Assembly (NCBI GenBank): GCA_026707665.1 | Contig: JAPOWK010000158.1 | Coordinates: 1 to 64,000, forward strand | Length of the DNA: 64,000 nucleotides | Source of the DNA: Chloroflexota bacterium | Lineage (GTDB): Bacteria; Chloroflexota; Anaerolineae; Aggregatilineales; Phototrophicaceae | Direction: 5' to 3' | Part shown: piece after piece, positions 61,999-64,000 of the stretch | Position numbering within the stretch: the stretch's first letter is position 1 | How the letters are laid out: the number at the start of each line of letters is the position of its first letter | The notes under the pieces: model-generated | The model's database searches: none | What the model was told of the DNA's origin: nothing | The model's input: the letters and a program-made list of their open reading frames with translations, nothing else | Translations under genes and position numbers: made by a program

Positions 61999-62020
61999 GG
62001 GCGACTCACCGAGTCGTCCC
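61999..62020. repeat. Dispersed hairpin repeat, copy 3
   Basis: GGGCGACTC, ACC, GAGTCGTCCC followed by TAC. It is in inverted orientation to the copy 80 nt upstream. Confidence 0.6.
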
Positions 62021-62118
62021 TACAGTTTTCGCCTAGAGAGACGCTTTTGAGGTCTAATGCGGCGCCGGTAAGTATGATTGAGGCAAACCTGTCCTGTCCT
62101 CAGTTGACCGGTCGGATG

Positions 62119-62166
62119 CCCGCCATAGAGATGGCGGGAAGGGGCCGGGGGGATGGGGTTTGCGCC
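62119..62166. repeat. GC-rich dispersed repeat, copy 3
   Basis: CCCGCCATAGAGATGGCGGG forms a hairpin and is followed by the core AGGGGCCGGGGGGATGGGG and TTTGC, as at 1772-1804 and 3314-3356. It ends 13 nt past the mraY stop codon. Confidence 0.7.
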
Positions 62167-62179
62167 CCTTGTCACGCCC

Positions 62180-63205
62180 TCACAGCAGCGCCAGCGCGAC
62201 GCCGACGAAGGCGCTCAGTATGCCGATCAGCCAGAATCGCTGCACGATCTGCGTTTCACTCCAGCCGCCCAATTCAAAATGATGATGGATTGGCGTTCGG
62301 CGGAAGGGCCGAATATCCACGCCATAAAAGCGCCGGCTCAGCTTGGCGGAAGCGACTTGCAGAATCACGCTCAAGATTTCCATTACTGGCACGATCGCGA
62401 TAATCGGCAACAGCAGCCATTGCCCGGTCATCACCGCGACCGTGCCCAAGGTGGCGCCCAAAGCCAGTGAGCCCGTATCGCCCATGAACAACTGCGCCGG
62501 ATGCGCGTTGTACCACAGGAAGGCGAAACAGGCGCCGACGATGACGAAGCACAATTCGACCATATAAATCTGATCATGCACGAATGCGATAACGCCGTAG
62601 GCGCCGAATGCGCTAGCGGTAATGATGCCAGCCAGCCCATCAAGCCCGTCGGTGAAATTGGTTGCGTTTGAGGTCGCGACAATGATGAAGGTGCTGATCG
62701 AAATGAACAGCACTGGATGCAGAGGGATCCGGGCGCCAATCAAGGGCAGCTCCAGGCTATTGGCATAGGAGAATTCGAAATAGGAAATGATCGTCGACGC
62801 GCTGAGAGCCAACAGAATCTGAAAGGCGAATTTCATCTTGCCGGAAAGGCCTTCGCCAACATTGCCGCGAGAAGTCTGAATGCCCTCCCAGTCATCAATT
62901 AAGCCGAGCAGGGCGAATCCAATCAACACAATCAGCGGCAAGAGGATGCTGCGTCCTTCGCCGACATCGACAATCCGTGAAATGTTGAGCGCCAGGGTAA
63001 CGGCGATGGTCGGCAGGATAATCATGATGCCGCCCATCGTCGGCGTGCCGATTTTGCCGGCGTGATGACTGTCCATCAGCTCGGCTCGAATCTGCTTGCC
63101 CATATTGAATCGATGCAGGATCTCGACAAAGGGACCGCCCCAGATGACGCCGAGCAAGAAAGTCGCGCCACCTACGCTGAGCGCCAAAGGAAATTGTCCG
63201 TGCAT
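62180..63205 (-). CDS. mraY: Phospho-N-acetylmuramoyl-pentapeptide transferase MraY
   Basis: A 341-residue polytopic enzyme that makes lipid I. Visible motifs are HHAGKIGTPTMGGIMIILP, LIGFALLGLIDDWEG, TSNATNFTDGLDGLAG, FMGDTGSLALGATLG and the RRTPIHHHFELGGWSE loop. About ten transmembrane helices. Full length. Starts 12 nt after the PBP gene. Confidence 0.96.
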   Translation of the reverse strand: MHGQFPLALSVGGATFLLGVIWGGPFVEILHRFNMGKQIRAELMDSHHAGKIGTPTMGGIMIILPTIAVTLALNISRIVDVGEGRSILLPLIVLIGFALLGLIDDWEGIQTSRGNVGEGLSGKMKFAFQILLALSASTIISYFEFSYANSLELPLIGARIPLHPVLFISISTFIIVATSNATNFTDGLDGLAGIITASAFGAYGVIAFVHDQIYMVELCFVIVGACFAFLWYNAHPAQLFMGDTGSLALGATLGTVAVMTGQWLLLPIIAIVPVMEILSVILQVASAKLSRRFYGVDIRPFRRTPIHHHFELGGWSETQIVQRFWLIGILSAFVGVALALL

Positions 63206-63217
63206 GAATCCTCGCGC

Positions 63218-64000
63218 CTACCTTCCGTCGGTGCTGATGTCCGTCTTGGCCGCTTCAAGCCGATTGCGGACATCATCATCCGGTATTTCCAGCAAAATCA
63301 CAAGGCGGTCTGCGATTCTCTTGAAGACCTGCGGTGTGACCGCATAGCCGTAATATTCATTGGGTCGGTCCAGCTTGACCAGAATGACCGCTTGCGGATT
63401 ATACGCCGGCACCGCGCCGACAAAGGTGACGATCGACGAGTGTTCACCGTATTCCTGACCGACCGCGGTCGAGATCCAGGCTGTGCCCGGCTTGCCCGCG
63501 ATCGTATAACCACGTATAAATCCTCCCGACGCGCCTTCGCGCACCACCCGGATCATCATATCGCGGACGATCGCGGCGGTTTCCGCAGATACAACGCGCC
63601 GAACGGTTGTCGGGCGCGCCTCCTCCACGCCTGCTTCGCCGATCACTTGCCTGACAATGCGTGGCTGCCGCATGATTCCATCATTGGCGAGCGCGCTAAA
63701 GGCGGTGATCAACTGCATGGACGTCACCTGCAAGTCTTGACCAAAACTGTTGTGTCCGAGGTAACTTTCGCTCCAGTTTGTATCTCCCGGAATTTTCAAC
63801 TCGCCGGGAACTTCCGCGAAGAGACCTACACCGGTGGGCTGGCCGAAGCCAAAGGCGCGCATCATGCTATAGAATTGCGCCGTTCCCATTTCCAGCCCAA
63901 TGGTCGCTGCCCCCGCATTCAGCGAGCGGATCAGCACGGTCGCGGCATCCGCGGTGCCATGCGCCTGAAAGTGACGATTATAGATTTTTTGCCCGCCCAC
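63218..64000 (-). CDS. Penicillin-binding protein (FtsI/PBP2-like transpeptidase), partial
   Basis: The C-terminal 260 residues of a class B PBP; the gene begins beyond the right edge. The SxN motif is in IRSLNAGAA, and GVGLFAEVPGEL and SFGQDLQVTSMQLITAFSAL are typical of the transpeptidase domain. The KTGT(A) motif reads AGKPGTAW, with Pro in place of the Thr. No PASTA domain follows. Its position before mraY fits FtsI (or a SpoVD-like PBP) of the dcw cluster. It cross-links septal peptidoglycan if active. Confidence 0.88.
   Translation of the reverse strand: MGGQKIYNRHFQAHGTADAATVLIRSLNAGAATIGLEMGTAQFYSMMRAFGFGQPTGVGLFAEVPGELKIPGDTNWSESYLGHNSFGQDLQVTSMQLITAFSALANDGIMRQPRIVRQVIGEAGVEEARPTTVRRVVSAETAAIVRDMMIRVVREGASGGFIRGYTIAGKPGTAWISTAVGQEYGEHSSIVTFVGAVPAYNPQAVILVKLDRPNEYYGYAVTPQVFKRIADRLVILLEIPDDDVRNRLEAAKTDISTDGR

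Larger units (their letters stand above)
61725..62179. other. 455-bp repeat-filled gap between mraY and murD
   Basis: Holds two copies of the GGGCGACTC-type hairpin repeat (61898-61917, 61999-62020) and one GC-rich repeat (62119-62166). No protein-like frame. It interrupts an otherwise tight gene cluster. Confidence 0.65.

Overview
The window reads as chromosome from a GC-rich (roughly 58-60% by eye) aerobic bacterium, most likely a Chloroflexota member (Anaerolineae/Caldilineae-like). This placement is an inference. It rests on a cysteine-type CcmE haem chaperone inside a system I cytochrome c maturation cluster, a fused b6-like cytochrome b with several small c-type cytochromes, a B12-dependent (class II) ribonucleotide reductase, a type III pantothenate kinase and the arrangement of the division/cell-wall cluster. 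Two tRNA genes (Asn-GTT and Ser-CGA) are present; there is no rRNA and no CRISPR array.

Layout. (1) 1-6952, minus strand: cytochrome c maturation genes (ccmE, F, H, G, a CcmI-like gene) ending in a large haem lipoprotein that runs off the left edge. (2) 7077-8096, plus: a small AT-richer cassette of three unknown genes with its own promoter. (3) 8145-15727, minus: a quinol:cytochrome c oxidoreductase (Rieske, cytochrome b, diheme c, monoheme c) and a further monoheme c, split by a plus-strand AT-rich AAA_13-type ATPase (12863-15202) that looks acquired and may be a defence gene. (4) 16218-21171, plus: CorA, RNase D, a Nudix hydrolase, a structured small-RNA candidate, a uracil-DNA glycosylase-like protein, Uma2 and YdcF. 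(5) 21155-30549: mixed housekeeping genes (M20 amidase, EEP hydrolase, acetyltransferases, CoaX, LOG-like protein, solute-binding protein, TadA) and the two tRNAs. (6) 30082-35347, minus: a probable operon DinB-like / hisS / unknown / malQ / clamp-motif protein / tadA. (7) 35581-42134, plus: a membrane Fe-S oxidoreductase, an acetyltransferase and two tandem glycosyltransferase-like membrane proteins. (8) 42173-50520, minus: lpdA, an rRNA methyltransferase, infC-rpmI-rplT, an arginase-like protein, a second YdcF protein and nrdJ. (9) 50871-64000, minus: a division/cell-wall (dcw) cluster in transcription order PBP - mraY - murD - ftsW - murG - two CvpA-like genes - murC - murB - ftsQ - ftsA - ftsZ, closed by a clear terminator.

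How it fits together. The ccm genes make the covalent c-haems required by the cytochromes on both sides of them. The bc-type complex feeds electrons to those cytochromes, and the membrane Fe-S oxidoreductase at 35581 probably feeds the quinone pool from an ETF-type donor. The dcw cluster carries lipid II synthesis through to Z-ring assembly. Short dispersed repeats of three families are scattered through the gaps; one copy forms the first codons of ccmH.

The most unusual points are a roughly 83-nt self-complementary RNA candidate with its own promoter and U-tract (19058-19140), the lone AAA_13 ATPase inside the respiratory cluster, twin CvpA-like genes within the dcw cluster, a PBP whose KTG box reads KPG, a CcmE with CxxxF in place of CxxxY, an 18-bp perfect palindrome upstream of nrdJ, and possible non-standard starts for infC (ATA) and an acetyltransferase (CTG).
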